Assembly (NCBI GenBank): GCA_002255905.1
Contig: NKIN01000002.1
Span: forward strand, 434,001 to 498,000
From: Burkholderiales bacterium PBB1
GTDB taxonomy: Bacteria; Pseudomonadota; Gammaproteobacteria; Burkholderiales; Burkholderiaceae_C
DNA length: 64,000 nucleotides
Reading direction: 5' to 3'
Shown here piece by piece: positions 44,774-54,818 of the stretch. The position numbers were made by a program, and so were the translations under genes. A model generated the notes under the pieces. It saw only the letters and a list, made by a program, of their open reading frames with translations, had not been told where the DNA came from and ran no database searches. The first letter of the stretch is position 1; each line of letters opens with the position of its first letter.

Positions 44774-46090
44774 ATGGGTGATCTGCGAGACGCAGCACGC
44801 GTGGCAACCGACGCCTTCGATGCGCTGGATGAGTACATCGAGCCGGCACGCCCGGCCGACAAGCGCACCCGCCAGGCGCAGGTGCGCTGGGGTTCCCGTG
44901 TGGTGACGATCGGCGGCGCGGCGCACGTGCGCGTGCAGTCGATGACCAACACCGACACCGTCGACGTGATCGGCACCGCGATCCAGGTCAAGGAATTGGC
45001 CAAGGCCGGCTCGGAACTGGTGCGCATCACCGTCAACACGCCGGAGGCCGCGGCGGCCGTGCCGCACATCCGCGATCAGCTCGATCGCATGGGCATCGAT
45101 GTGCCACTGGTCGGCGACTTCCACTACAACGGGCACCGGCTGCTCAGCGAACACCCGGCCTGCGCCGAAGCGCTGTCGAAGTACCGCATCAATCCCGGCA
45201 ACGTGGGCAAGGGCGACAAGGGCGACCGCCAGTTCGCGCAGATGATCGAGATCGCGGCGAAGCTCGACAAGGCAGTACGCATCGGCGTCAACTGGGGCAG
45301 CCTCGATTCCGAGCTTCTGGCGCAGATGATGGACGACAACGCCAAGCTCGCCGAGCCGCACCCGCCACAGCAGATCATGTACCGCGCGCTGATCACCTCG
45401 GCGATCACCTCGGCGAAGCGCGCCGAGTCGCTGGGCCTGAATGGCGATCAGATCATCCTGTCGTGCAAGATGTCCGGCGTGCAGGATCTGGTCAGCGTCT
45501 ACCGAGCGTTGGCCAGGCGCTGCGACTACGCGCTGCACCTGGGACTGACCGAAGCTGGCATGGGCACCAAGGGCACGGTCGCCTCGGCCACCGCGCTGGC
45601 GCTGCTGCTGCAGGACGGCATCGGCGACACCATCCGCGTGTCGCTGACGCCGCAACCTGGCGAGGCGCGTACGCAGGAGGTCGTGATCGCGCTGGAAATC
45701 CTGCAATCGCTCGGCCTGCGCTCGTTCAACCCCAGCGTCACCGCCTGCCCCGGCTGCGGTCGTACCACCAGCACCACTTTCCAGGAGCTGGCCAAGCAGA
45801 TCGACGACCACCTGCGCGCGCAGATGCCTGTCTGGCGCGCCCGCTATCCGGGTGTCGAGAAGCTGAAGGTCGCGGTGATGGGCTGCATCGTCAACGGGCC
45901 CGGCGAGAGCAAGCATGCCGACATCGGCATCAGCCTGCCCGGCACCGGTGAAGCGCCTGCTGCGCCAGTGTTCATCGACGGCGTCAAGGCATTGACGCTG
46001 CGCGGCGACCACATCGCCGAAGAGTTCCACGCGCTGGTCGAACGCTACATCGACAAGCGCTACGGGACGGCTTCTGCCTCGACCACCTGA
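44774..46090 (+). CDS. ispG: 4-hydroxy-3-methylbut-2-en-1-yl diphosphate synthase (flavodoxin)
   Basis: 4Fe-4S enzyme of the MEP isoprenoid pathway, which supplies farnesyl diphosphate for the HpnCDE squalene route in the same window. Cluster Cys occur in [17 protein letters not shown] and [13 protein letters not shown]-terminal TIM-barrel with [14 protein letters not shown]. 438 residues. AGGAGAG lies 6 bases before the ATG. Conserved neighbour of hisS. Confidence 0.97.
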   Translation: MGDLRDAARVATDAFDALDEYIEPARPADKRTRQAQVRWGSRVVTIGGAAHVRVQSMTNTDTVDVIGTAIQVKELAKAGSELVRITVNTPEAAAAVPHIRDQLDRMGIDVPLVGDFHYNGHRLLSEHPACAEALSKYRINPGNVGKGDKGDRQFAQMIEIAAKLDKAVRIGVNWGSLDSELLAQMMDDNAKLAEPHPPQQIMYRALITSAITSAKRAESLGLNGDQIILSCKMSGVQDLVSVYRALARRCDYALHLGLTEAGMGTKGTVASATALALLLQDGIGDTIRVSLTPQPGEARTQEVVIALEILQSLGLRSFNPSVTACPGCGRTTSTTFQELAKQIDDHLRAQMPVWRARYPGVEKLKVAVMGCIVNGPGESKHADIGISLPGTGEAPAAPVFIDGVKALTLRGDHIAEEFHALVERYIDKRYGTASASTT

Positions 46091-46179
46091 GCCGGCCCGA
46101 TCGCGGCACCTGCCGCCACATGTCACTGCTGTCACCTCGCAGACGCTTCGGCTGCGTCCATTGAATTCCAGAGAACGCC

Positions 46180-47475
46180 ATGAGCGACATCATCCAAGCC
46201 GTCAAGGGCATGAACGACATCCTGCCGCCGGAATCTGCGACCTGGGATTGGTTCGAGGGCCGTGTGCGCTCGTTGATGACTCGCCATGGCTACGCCGGCG
46301 TGCGCACGCCCATCGTCGAGCCGACGGCGCTGTTTGTGCGCGGCCTGGGTGAGGTGACCGACATCGTCGAGAAGGAGATGTACTCCTTCGTCGATTCCAT
46401 GAACGGGGACCGTCTCAGCCTGCGCCCTGAGAACACCGCTGGTGTCGTGCGCGCCGTCACCGAACATTCGCTGCTGCGCGATGGTGGCAAGCGGCTGTAC
46501 TACATCGGCGCGATGTTCCGCCATGAGCGGCCGCAGAAGGGCCGTTACCGGCAGTTCCATCAGGTCGGTGCCGAGGCGCTGGGCTTTGCCGGGCCGGATG
46601 TCGATGCCGAGCTGATCCTGATGTGCCGCATGCTGTGGCGCGAGCTGGGCCTGGTCGAAGGCCGTGACCTGCGTCTGGAGTTGAACAGTCTGGGCCAGCC
46701 CGACGAGCGGCGCGCCCACCGCGAAGCCTTGATTGCCCACTTCGAAGCCCATGCCGGATTGCTCGACGACGACGCGAAGCGCCGCTTGCACAGCAACCCG
46801 CTGCGCATCCTCGACACCAAGAACCCGGCGATGCAGTCGCTGGTGGAGGCCGCGCCGCAGTTGATGAGTTTCCTCGGCGACGAGTCGCTGGCGCATTTCA
46901 ACGCGGTCCGCGCGGCACTCGATGCGGCCGGTCTGGCCTACCGCGTCAACCCGCGTCTGGTGCGCGGCATGGACTACTACAACCTGACCGTGTTCGAGTG
47001 GGTCACTGAACGCCTGGGTTCACAGGGCACGGTGTGCGGTGGCGGCCGTTACGACATGCTGATCGAGCAACTGGGTGGCAAGCCAGCCCCGGCCGTGGGC
47101 TGGGGGTTGGGCATCGAGCGGTTGCTTCTGCTGCTGAAAGAAGCCGGTATCGAGGCGCCCGCTGTTTCGCCGGATGCCTATGCGGTGGTGCCGTCGACCG
47201 CAGCCATGCCACTGGCCCTGCGTACCGTGGATGCGCTGCGCGCGGCGGGTGTCTCGGTGTTGATGCATGCGGCCAGCCGCGATGGACTGGGCAGCATGAA
47301 ATCGCAGTTCAAGCGGGCCGACGCCAGCGGTGCCCGTTACGCATTGATTTTTGGCGACGATGAGGTGTCGCGTGGTGAGGTGGCCGTCAAGCCGCTGCGC
47401 GACGCGGGTGCCACGCAGCGCTTGCGCGCGCTTTCCGATGCGGCCCTGTGGGCCGACGAACTGCGCAACGCATAA
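46180..47475 (+). CDS. hisS: Histidyl-tRNA synthetase
   Basis: Class II synthetase charging tRNA-His. Opening [12 protein letters not shown], motif 2 [20 protein letters not shown], His-specific [16 protein letters not shown] and motif 3 [13 protein letters not shown] are seen, then the anticodon-binding domain (about 330-431). 431 residues. The yfgM gene starts 29 bases on. Confidence 0.98.
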   Translation: MSDIIQAVKGMNDILPPESATWDWFEGRVRSLMTRHGYAGVRTPIVEPTALFVRGLGEVTDIVEKEMYSFVDSMNGDRLSLRPENTAGVVRAVTEHSLLRDGGKRLYYIGAMFRHERPQKGRYRQFHQVGAEALGFAGPDVDAELILMCRMLWRELGLVEGRDLRLELNSLGQPDERRAHREALIAHFEAHAGLLDDDAKRRLHSNPLRILDTKNPAMQSLVEAAPQLMSFLGDESLAHFNAVRAALDAAGLAYRVNPRLVRGMDYYNLTVFEWVTERLGSQGTVCGGGRYDMLIEQLGGKPAPAVGWGLGIERLLLLLKEAGIEAPAVSPDAYAVVPSTAAMPLALRTVDALRAAGVSVLMHAASRDGLGSMKSQFKRADASGARYALIFGDDEVSRGEVAVKPLRDAGATQRLRALSDAALWADELRNA

Positions 47476-47504
47476 TCCGAAGCTGTTCGAAACTCCTTGC
47501 AAGC

Positions 47505-48191
47505 ATGGCCACGCATCTCGATCTCGAAGAACAAGAACAGCTTGATGCCGTCAAGCAATTCTGGAAGCGCTACGGCAACCTGGTGACCTGGCTGTTGATT
47601 GCTGTGCTGGTGGCCTATTCCGGCTGGACGGGATGGAACTGGTGGCAGCGTGAGCAAGCGATCCAGGCCGGTGCGATGTTCGACGAACTCGACAAGGCCG
47701 CGCAGGCGGCCGATGGGGACAAGGTCGCGAGCGTGTTCAGCGATCTGAAGTCCCGCTACCCCAAAACGGCGTTTGCGCAGCAAGGGGGTCTGCTGGCCGC
47801 CAAGGTGCAAGCTGAAAAAGGCCAGATTGATGTGGCGCAGGCAACGCTCAAGTGGGTTGCCGCCAATGCAGGCGAAGCCGAGTACCAGACCATCGCGAGG
47901 CTGAGGCTGGCCGGCCTGCTACTCGACAACAAAAAGTTCGACGAGGCGCTGAAGCAACTCGACGCAGCCACCGCCACAGGCTTCGAAGCACTCGTGGCCG
48001 ATCGCCGCGGCGATGTGCTCATGGCCCAGGGCAAGGCCGATGACGCGAAGGCGTCCTACACCAAGGCATGGCAGGCAATGGACGCGAAGACCGAGTACCG
48101 GCAGCTGATCGAGGCCAAACTGACTGCACTGGGTGCTGCTCCACCCGCGACCACAGCCGATGCAGTTGTGCAGACCGGGGTGGCCAAGTGA
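47505..48191 (+). CDS. yfgM: YfgM-family tetratricopeptide membrane protein (ancillary SecYEG translocon factor)
   Basis: 228 residues from ATG 47505 (MATHLDLEEQEQLDAVKQFW), the family N terminus; the frame upstream overlaps hisS. One transmembrane helix (NLVTWLLIAVLVAYSGWTGW, about 24-43) leads to a periplasmic TPR-like domain. YfgM is reported as a partner of PpiD at the SecYEG translocon. It sits between hisS and bamB as in E. coli, and its stop overlaps the GTG of bamB. Confidence 0.93.
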   Translation: MATHLDLEEQEQLDAVKQFWKRYGNLVTWLLIAVLVAYSGWTGWNWWQREQAIQAGAMFDELDKAAQAADGDKVASVFSDLKSRYPKTAFAQQGGLLAAKVQAEKGQIDVAQATLKWVAANAGEAEYQTIARLRLAGLLLDNKKFDEALKQLDAATATGFEALVADRRGDVLMAQGKADDAKASYTKAWQAMDAKTEYRQLIEAKLTALGAAPPATTADAVVQTGVAK

Positions 48192-49315
48192 GGCGCGTTG
48201 CGGTCGTCGCCGCCACCGGTCTCAGTGTGTTGCTGGCGTCTTGCGGGTTGTTTTCCTCTGACAAGGGCAAACCCGAGCCGAAGGAGTTGGTCCCCGTCAA
48301 GCCCACGATCGCCGGCAAAGTGGTGTGGACGTCCAGCACCGCCGAGGTTGAATTCCCCCTCTCGGTCGCAGTCAACGGCAGCACCTTCACCGTGGGGGCT
48401 TCAGATGGGTCCCTCATCGCGCTGGACGCTGCAAAGGGTCGCGAGATCTGGCGTGCCGATGCACAGTCGGCGCTCAGCGCTGGTGTTGGTAGCGACGGCA
48501 AGTTCGCAGCAGTGGTCACCCGCGAGGGACAGATCGTCGTCTTCGAAGGCGGCCGTGAGCGCTGGCGGCAGCCTGCGGGCACCCGCGTCATCACCGCACC
48601 ATTGGTGGCTGGCGAGCGTGTCTTTGTGGTTGGTTTGGACCGAAGCGTCAGCGCGTACGACGCGCTCAACGGCGCCCGGCTCTGGTCAGTGCAGCGTCCT
48701 GGCGACCCCCTGACATTGGCGCAAGCCGGTGTGGCGATGGCCTTCAAGAACACCTTGCTGGTCAGTCAGGGAGCGCGACTCGCTTCGCTGGACCCATCCA
48801 ATGGCGCACTGCGCTGGGAGGTCGCGCTGGCCACGCCGCGCGGCGCCAACGAGATCGAACGATTGGCCGACCTCGTCGGGCCAGCGGTGCGCGTTGGCGA
48901 TGTTGTCTGCGTGCGTGCTTACCAGGCCAGCGTCGGGTGCATCAACGCCGAAACCGGGCAGTTGCTCTGGACCAAGACATTCGGTGGCCGTGGCGGGCTG
49001 GCCGCTGACGAGCACCATGTATACGCGGCAGATGGGGCCGATCGCATCACGGCCTGGAAGGCCCAAACCGGGGAGGTCGCCTGGACTTCCGACGCGTATG
49101 AGTACCGACAACTGACCACACCGTTCAGTCTCGGGCCGGTGCTGGTTTTTGGCGACTTCGAAGGACAGCTGCACTTCCTGTCGTCAGACCACGGTGCGGC
49201 GCAGTTGATCGTGCCGACCGACGGCGCGCCGATGGCGGCCGCGCCCGTGGTGTCTGGCACCACGGTGCTGATCGTCACCCGCGACGGCGGGCTGTTCGCC
49301 TTGCGACCTGAATGA
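48188..49315 (+). CDS. bamB: Outer membrane protein assembly factor BamB (lipoprotein beta-propeller)
   Basis: Non-essential lipoprotein of the BAM complex. Start is GTG 48188, overlapping the yfgM stop (GTGA). Lipoprotein signal VLLASC places the lipidated Cys near residue 19. PQQ-like propeller blades repeat through the sequence ([75 protein letters not shown]). 375 residues. With bamD it gives two BAM lipoproteins in this window. Confidence 0.95.
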   Translation: MRRVAVVAATGLSVLLASCGLFSSDKGKPEPKELVPVKPTIAGKVVWTSSTAEVEFPLSVAVNGSTFTVGASDGSLIALDAAKGREIWRADAQSALSAGVGSDGKFAAVVTREGQIVVFEGGRERWRQPAGTRVITAPLVAGERVFVVGLDRSVSAYDALNGARLWSVQRPGDPLTLAQAGVAMAFKNTLLVSQGARLASLDPSNGALRWEVALATPRGANEIERLADLVGPAVRVGDVVCVRAYQASVGCINAETGQLLWTKTFGGRGGLAADEHHVYAADGADRITAWKAQTGEVAWTSDAYEYRQLTTPFSLGPVLVFGDFEGQLHFLSSDHGAAQLIVPTDGAPMAAAPVVSGTTVLIVTRDGGLFALRPE

Positions 49316-49339
49316 CGCGGCTTCCGCGGAGCCTGCGTC
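49314..49339 (+). promoter_or_regulatory. Hairpin that may mask the der ribosome binding site
   Basis: GACGCGGCT (from 49314) pairs with AGCC-T-GCGTC (49330-49339), one T bulged; the loop and 3' arm contain CGGAG, the best ribosome site for der at 49341. The fold begins within the bamB stop codon. Translation of bamB would open it, which would couple der to bamB. This is a prediction from base pairing only. Confidence 0.4.
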
Positions 49340-49340
49340 G

Positions 49341-50675
49341 ATGAAGCCGGTCATTGCGATCGTTGGACGGCCGAACGTCGGCAAATCCACGCTGTTCAAC
49401 CGCCTGACCAAGAGCCGCGACGCGATCGTTGCTGATTTCGCCGGGTTGACACGCGATCGCCACTACGGTGATGGCCGCATCGGCGACCGAGAGTTCATCG
49501 TGGTCGACACCGGTGGTTTCGAGCCGACTTGCGACAGCGGCATCGTCAAGGAAATGGCGAAGCAGACGCGCCAGGCCGTGGCCGAGGCCGATGCGGTGAT
49601 CTTCGTTGTCGACATCCGTGGCGGCTTGTCAGCGCAAGACCACGACATCGCACGCTATCTGCGCACCGTCGGCAAGACGGTGGTGCTGGCCGCCAACAAG
49701 GCCGAAGGCATGGTCGATTCACCGTTGCTGGGCGAGTTCTACGAACTCGGCATGGGTGAGCCGCACCCCATCTCGTCAGCGCACGGGCAGGGCATACGCA
49801 GCCTGACCGAAGCCGCCTTGGCCAGCTTCCCCTTCGATGACGACGAAGACGCCGAGATCGACGAAACATCACCGATCCGTCTGGCGGTGGCAGGCCGGCC
49901 CAATGTCGGCAAGTCGACGCTGATCAACACCTGGTTGGGCGAGGAGAGACTGGTTGCATTCGACATGCCCGGCACCACCCGCGATGCGATCACTGTGCCC
50001 TTCGAGCGCAATGGCCAGAAGTTCGAACTGATCGACACCGCCGGCCTGCGCCGCAAGGGCAAGGTGTTCGAGGCGATCGAGAAGTTCTCGGTGGTCAAGA
50101 CGTTGCAGGCGATTGCCGACGCCAACGTGGTGCTGCTGCTGCTCGACGCGACGCAAGGCGTGACCGACCAGGACGCGCACATCGCCGGCTACATCCTCGA
50201 AAGCGGTCGCGCCGTGGTGATCGCCGTCAACAAGTGGGATGCGGTGGACGACTATCAGCGGCAATTGCTCCAACGCTCGATCGAACAGCGACTGGCCTTC
50301 TTGAAGTTCGCGCCGGTGCTGAACATCTCGGCCACGAAACGGCAGGGTCTGGGGCCGGTGTGGAAGGCCATTGCCGATGCGCACGCCTCGGCCACCCGCA
50401 AGATGCCGACGCCTGTGCTGACCCGGCTGTTGCTCGATGCCCTCGAGCACCAGGCGCCCCAACGTGCGGGCATGTTCCGGCCGAAACTGCGCTATGCGCA
50501 CCAAGGCGGGATGAATCCCCCGATCGTGGTGGTGCACGGGAACTCACTGGAGCACGTGACGGCCGCCTACAAGCGCTTCCTTGAAGGGCGCATCCGCGAT
50601 CACTTCAAGTTGACGGGTACGCCGCTTCGCATCGAGATGCGCTCGGGCAAGAATCCGTTCGATGCCAAAGGCTGA
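49341..50675 (+). CDS. der: Ribosome biogenesis GTPase Der (EngA)
   Basis: Essential GTPase with two tandem G domains that acts in 50S assembly. GRPNVGKST occurs twice (about residues 8-16 and 184-192), with NKAEG and NKWD specificity motifs and a C-terminal KH-like domain ([14 protein letters not shown]). 444 residues. The start codon sits right after a hairpin (49314-49339) that includes the GGAG ribosome site. Confidence 0.98.
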   Translation: MKPVIAIVGRPNVGKSTLFNRLTKSRDAIVADFAGLTRDRHYGDGRIGDREFIVVDTGGFEPTCDSGIVKEMAKQTRQAVAEADAVIFVVDIRGGLSAQDHDIARYLRTVGKTVVLAANKAEGMVDSPLLGEFYELGMGEPHPISSAHGQGIRSLTEAALASFPFDDDEDAEIDETSPIRLAVAGRPNVGKSTLINTWLGEERLVAFDMPGTTRDAITVPFERNGQKFELIDTAGLRRKGKVFEAIEKFSVVKTLQAIADANVVLLLLDATQGVTDQDAHIAGYILESGRAVVIAVNKWDAVDDYQRQLLQRSIEQRLAFLKFAPVLNISATKRQGLGPVWKAIADAHASATRKMPTPVLTRLLLDALEHQAPQRAGMFRPKLRYAHQGGMNPPIVVVHGNSLEHVTAAYKRFLEGRIRDHFKLTGTPLRIEMRSGKNPFDAKG

Positions 50676-50756
50676 GGCGATTCCCCCGCCGAGCCGGTTC
50701 CAGCGGGGTCGTGTGTTAACGTTTCTTCCGATAATTCATTCAACACGGAGGATATC

Positions 50757-50999
50757 GTGAGCAATAAAGGTCAGCTGCTGCAAGACCCCTTCCTGAACGT
50801 GCTGCGCAAGGAGCATGTGCCGGTGTCCATCTACCTGGTGAACGGCATCAAGCTTCAGGGGCACATCGAGTCGTTCGACCAATACGTGGTCTTGCTGCGC
50901 AATACCGTGACGCAGATGGTCTACAAGCACGCCATCTCCACGGTGGTCCCCGGCCGGGCCGTGAATTTCCACGCGCCAGACACCCCTGAGGCAGCGTGA
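50757..50999 (+). CDS. hfq: RNA chaperone Hfq
   Basis: Hexameric Sm-like protein that pairs small RNAs with mRNAs. 80 residues: Sm1 ([20 protein letters not shown]) and Sm2 (YKHAIST) are canonical, with a short C-terminal tail. Start is GTG with a strong CGGAGGA at 50746-50752. Upstream GATAAT at 50730-50735 is a good -10 but the -35 is poor. Conserved order der-hfq-hflX. Confidence 0.98.
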   Translation: MSNKGQLLQDPFLNVLRKEHVPVSIYLVNGIKLQGHIESFDQYVVLLRNTVTQMVYKHAISTVVPGRAVNFHAPDTPEAA

Positions 51000-51015
51000 A
51001 CGTGCCCACCAATCA

Positions 51016-52284
51016 TTGCGGGGCTGCGTCGTCACTTTGAACTCAGAACCCTCTGCCACGGTCGACCTCAATCCTGCGCGCGCGATTCTCGTGGGCGTGG
51101 CGATCGGGCGCGCGCCTGGATTCGACGACACCCTCGACGAACTCGCGCTGCTGGCCGAGTCGGCCGGGGATGTCGCCGTCGCCCGGGTGGTTGCGCGGCG
51201 CAAATCGCCAGATCCTGCGCTGTTCATCGGTTCGGGCAAGGCCGACGAAATCAAGGCATTGATCGAGATGCACCGCGCTGAAGTCGTGCTTTTCGATCAG
51301 GCCTTGGGAGCCGCACAGCAGCGCAACCTCGAGCGCCACCTCGGCGTCGCCGTTGCAGACCGGACGATGCTGATCCTCGAAATCTTCGCCGACCGAGCGC
51401 AAAGCCATGAGGGCAAGCTCCAGGTGGAGTTGGCGCGGTTGCAGTACCTGTCCACTCGCCTGGTGCGCCGATGGAGCCACCTGGAACGACAGCGTGGTGG
51501 CATCGGTAATCGAGGCGGCCCGGGTGAGGCGCAGATCGAACTGGACCGCCGGATGATCGGCGAACGGATCAAATCGGTGAAGGAGCGGCTCGAGAAGGTC
51601 AAGCGGCAACGCAACACCCAGCGAAAGTCCCGCGAGCGCAGCGAGACGTTCCGCGTGTCGCTCGTTGGGTATACCAACGCTGGCAAGTCGACACTTTTCA
51701 ACAAGCTGGTGAAGGCGCGCGCCTACGCCGCAGACCAGTTGTTTGCCACGCTCGACACCACCACCCGGCAGATGTATCTGGAAGAGGCTGGTCGCAACGT
51801 GTCGCTCTCTGACACGGTCGGCTTCATTCGCGACCTGCCACACAAACTGGTCGAAGCCTTCGAGGCCACGCTGCAGGAGGCCGCACAGGCCGATCTGCTG
51901 CTGCATGTTGTCGATGCCGCCAGCCCGAGCCGTGACGAGCAGCGCTTCGAAGTCGAGCGGGTGCTGGCCAGCATCGGCGCGTCACAGGTGCCGCAGATCC
52001 TGGTGTTCAACAAGGCTGATCTCCTCGATCAGCACCAGTCACCGCACACCGAAGTCGACACCATCGTGTTCGACGACGGATGTCACGTGCCACGCGTTTT
52101 CATCAGCGCGCAGCAAGGCTCGGGCCTGGAGGCTTTGCGCAAGCTGATCGCGGAATTTGCCGCCGGCGTCAACGCATCACCCTGGAATTCCAGCGACATG
52201 GCGCCAATATCCCCTTGCGTATCCGATGACATCGATGCATCGGCGCTCCCAGAATCCACCGGAACTTTTCCCCTCCACGCATGA
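51016..52284 (+). CDS. hflX: Ribosome-associated GTPase HflX
   Basis: GTPase that splits stalled or heat-damaged 70S ribosomes. The HflX N-terminal domain includes DELALLAESAG, FIGSGKADEIKALIE and GGIGNRGGPGEAQIELDRR; the G domain has GYTNAGKSTLFN, DTVGFIRDLPH and NKADL. About 420 residues. Start is uncertain: TTG 51016 or TTG 51037 are both possible and neither has a strong ribosome site. The C terminus overlaps hflK by 4 bases. Confidence 0.95.
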   Translation: MRGCVVTLNSEPSATVDLNPARAILVGVAIGRAPGFDDTLDELALLAESAGDVAVARVVARRKSPDPALFIGSGKADEIKALIEMHRAEVVLFDQALGAAQQRNLERHLGVAVADRTMLILEIFADRAQSHEGKLQVELARLQYLSTRLVRRWSHLERQRGGIGNRGGPGEAQIELDRRMIGERIKSVKERLEKVKRQRNTQRKSRERSETFRVSLVGYTNAGKSTLFNKLVKARAYAADQLFATLDTTTRQMYLEEAGRNVSLSDTVGFIRDLPHKLVEAFEATLQEAAQADLLLHVVDAASPSRDEQRFEVERVLASIGASQVPQILVFNKADLLDQHQSPHTEVDTIVFDDGCHVPRVFISAQQGSGLEALRKLIAEFAAGVNASPWNSSDMAPISPCVSDDIDASALPESTGTFPLHA

Positions 52285-53624
52285 AAATCAGTCGTCCCAT
52301 CGAAGTCCCGGGCCGTCCCACGTCGCCCTGGCGCGCGTTGCTAACCAGTGCCCAGGCGCTTTGCATCGCTTTGATCGCTCGCCTGGGCAAGCGGCGTTCG
52401 GTCGAGGTTGCCGGCGTGCCTTCGGCGATGTCCGGGCCATTTCTGAACAAGGGCGACGGCCCGCCCGATCTCGACGAGCTGTGGCGAGATTTCAACAAGA
52501 AGCTCAGCGGCCTGTTTGGCGGCAAGGGCGGTGGTCCACGCACGCCGAACCCTGGTGATGGGGGAAATTTCCAACCTGACATGAAAAGTGCCGGCATCGG
52601 TGTCGGTCTGGTCGCCGGGGTGGCGGCCTTGTTGTGGCTGGGCAGTGGCTTCTTCATCGTCCAGGAAGGCCAGCAGGCCGTGGTGACGTCGTTCGGCAAG
52701 TACAGCCACACCGCGGACGCCGGCTTCCAGTGGCGCATGCCTTACCCGTTCCAGGCTCACGAGACCGTTCCGGTGACCCAGCTGCGCTCGATCGAGGTCG
52801 GCCGCAACTCGGTGGTCCAATCGACGGGGCTGCGTGACTCGTCGATGCTCACCCAGGACGAGAACATCGTCGACATCCGCTTCACGGTGCAGTACCGACT
52901 CAAGGATTCCCGCGCCTACCTCTTCGAAAACCGCAATCCAGACGACGCCGTGGTGCAGGCGGCGGAATCTGCGGTGCGTGAAATTGTCGGCAAGAGCACC
53001 ATGGATTCGGTGCTGTACGAGCAGCGCGACGCCATTGCCAACGAACTGGTCAAGTCCATCCAGACGCAGACCGATCGCCTCAACACCGGCATCCTGGTGG
53101 TGAATGTCAACGTGCAGAACGTGCAGGCGCCAGAGCAGGTACAGGCCGCATTCGACGATGCCTTCAAGGCCGGTGCCGACCGCGAACGCCTCAAGAACGA
53201 AGGCCAGGCCTACGCCAACGATGTGATCCCGAAAGCGCAAGGCACCGCCGCGCGGCTGCGAGAGGAGTCCGAGGGCTACAAGTCACGCGTGGTGGCCCAG
53301 GCAGAGGGTGATGCGCAGCGCTTCGCAAGCGTGCTGACCGAATACAAGAAGGCGCCTGCGGTGACACGTGACCGGCTCTACATCGACACGATGAAAGAGG
53401 TCTATTCGAATGTCAGCAAGGTGTATGTCGACAGCCGCAACAATTCGAACCTGTTGTATCTGCCCCTGGACAAGCTGATCCAGCAGACGGGCGCTGCATC
53501 GGCGCCTGCTGCGGGTGCCGCGATGGCGACAGCCGAAGGCAACACTTCCGGCCCTGCGGCCCAAGGCCCCCTCGACGTGCGCTCGCGCGACGGACAACGC
53601 AGTCGCGATCGCGACGGTCGCTGA
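52281..53624 (+). CDS. hflK: FtsH protease modulator HflK
   Basis: Membrane SPFH protein that with HflC cages FtsH. One N-terminal transmembrane helix (VGLVAGVAALLWLGSGFFIV, about residues 101-120), then the SPFH/band 7 domain (TSFGKYSHTADAGFQWRMPY) and a coiled region. 447 residues from ATG 52281, which overlaps hflX as ATGA. The usual HflK N terminus (GPPDLDELWRDFNKKLSG) appears about 60 residues in, so an internal ATG at 52428 is a possible true start. Confidence 0.94.
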   Translation: MKISRPIEVPGRPTSPWRALLTSAQALCIALIARLGKRRSVEVAGVPSAMSGPFLNKGDGPPDLDELWRDFNKKLSGLFGGKGGGPRTPNPGDGGNFQPDMKSAGIGVGLVAGVAALLWLGSGFFIVQEGQQAVVTSFGKYSHTADAGFQWRMPYPFQAHETVPVTQLRSIEVGRNSVVQSTGLRDSSMLTQDENIVDIRFTVQYRLKDSRAYLFENRNPDDAVVQAAESAVREIVGKSTMDSVLYEQRDAIANELVKSIQTQTDRLNTGILVVNVNVQNVQAPEQVQAAFDDAFKAGADRERLKNEGQAYANDVIPKAQGTAARLREESEGYKSRVVAQAEGDAQRFASVLTEYKKAPAVTRDRLYIDTMKEVYSNVSKVYVDSRNNSNLLYLPLDKLIQQTGAASAPAAGAAMATAEGNTSGPAAQGPLDVRSRDGQRSRDRDGR

Positions 53625-53642
53625 ACCTCGACGGAAACCATC

Positions 53643-54533
53643 ATGAATCGCATCGGTATTTATGTCGTCGGCGCATTGATCGCGTTGCTCGTGGCCTTCT
53701 CCACGCTGTTCATCGTCGATCAGCGGCAGTTTGCGGTGATCTATGCCCTCGGTGAGATCAAGGAGGTCGTCACCGAACCTGGCCTGAAATTCAAGCTGCC
53801 GCCGCCGTTCCAGAACGTCGTGTTCCTCGACCGGCGCACACAAACCCTCGACAGCCCTGAAACACGCCCCATCTTCACCGCTGAGAAGAAGAGCCTGGTC
53901 ATCGACTGGCTGGTCAAGTGGCGGGTGACAGACCCTCGGCAGTTCATACGCAACAACGGCGTCGACATGCGCAACGTCGAGAGCCGATTGAGCCCGATCG
54001 TGCAGGCGGCATTCAACGAAGAGGTCACCAAGCGCACGGTCCAGGCCATGCTGGCGACCGATCGTGACCGGGTCATGCAGGGCGTGCGCAACCGTCTGAC
54101 TGACGAAGCCAAGTCCTTCGGCATCGACATCGTCGATGTCCGGATCAAGCGGGTCGACTTCTCGGCCAACATCACCGATTCGGTGTATCGCCGCATGGAG
54201 TCGGAGCGCAAGCGGGTCGCCAATGAACTTCGTTCCACGGGTGCAGCAGAGGCCGAAAAAATCCGCGCCGACGCCGATCGCCAGCGCGAGGTGATCGTCG
54301 CCGAGGCTTATCGCGATGCCCAGAAGGTGAAGGGCGAAGGCGATGCGAAGGCATCGACGCTGTACGCCGATGCTTTTGGCCGTGATCCGCAGTTTGCGCA
54401 GTTCTACCGAAGCCTCGAGGCGTACCGGACCAGCTTCCGCAACAAGAACGACGTGATGGTTCTGGATCCATCGAGCGAGTTCTTCGATGCGATGCGCGGC
54501 AACAACGGGGGCTCCCCGTCCGGCAAGAAGTGA
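53643..54533 (+). CDS. hflC: FtsH protease modulator HflC
   Basis: Partner of HflK. N-terminal transmembrane anchor (IYVVGALIALLVAFSTLFIV), band 7 domain (VDQRQFAVIYALGEIKEVV) and C-terminal coiled segment with QREVIVAEAYRDAQKVKGEG. 296 residues. 18 bases after hflK and overlapping the next small gene as GTGA. Confidence 0.96.
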   Translation: MNRIGIYVVGALIALLVAFSTLFIVDQRQFAVIYALGEIKEVVTEPGLKFKLPPPFQNVVFLDRRTQTLDSPETRPIFTAEKKSLVIDWLVKWRVTDPRQFIRNNGVDMRNVESRLSPIVQAAFNEEVTKRTVQAMLATDRDRVMQGVRNRLTDEAKSFGIDIVDVRIKRVDFSANITDSVYRRMESERKRVANELRSTGAAEAEKIRADADRQREVIVAEAYRDAQKVKGEGDAKASTLYADAFGRDPQFAQFYRSLEAYRTSFRNKNDVMVLDPSSEFFDAMRGNNGGSPSGKK

Positions 54534-54736
54534 ATGACGCCGGAGACCTCTGGAATCTGCTGCTGCTGGCGTTCGGCCTGATGTTGGTACTGGAAGGGCT
54601 GCTGCCCTTCCTGAGCCCGCCGCAGTGGCGCGCCTTGTTCGCGCAGGCTGCGAAACTCACTGACGGGCAGTTGCGTTTTCTTGGCTTGACGGCCTTGGTC
54701 GTCGGTTGCGCCGTTCTGCTCATCGCCTTCGATTGA
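54530..54736 (+). CDS. DUF2065 (YjeT-like) small membrane protein
   Basis: 68 residues, GTG start overlapping the hflC stop. Two hydrophobic helices (LLLLAFGLMLVLEGLLPFL and LGLTALVVGCAVLLIAFD) flank a short polar turn (SPPQWRALFAQAAKL), which is the DUF2065/YjeT pattern found next to hflC in many proteobacteria. Function unknown. Confidence 0.9.
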   Translation: MNDAGDLWNLLLLAFGLMLVLEGLLPFLSPPQWRALFAQAAKLTDGQLRFLGLTALVVGCAVLLIAFD

Positions 54737-54818
54737 GTACGACCCGACGAGGTCTGGCGAACTGGGGAAGGCACCCGACCCGCCTACAATCCTCGTTTTA
54801 ACAGGGTGGTGGATTCAC

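Noticed and set aside
44213-46135. Minus-strand 640-codon ORF opposite rodZ and ispG
   Set aside because: Antisense shadow spanning two real plus-strand genes.
49341-50675. Duplicated GRPNVGKST in one ORF, considered as a gene fusion or duplication
   Set aside because: Two tandem G domains are the normal structure of Der.
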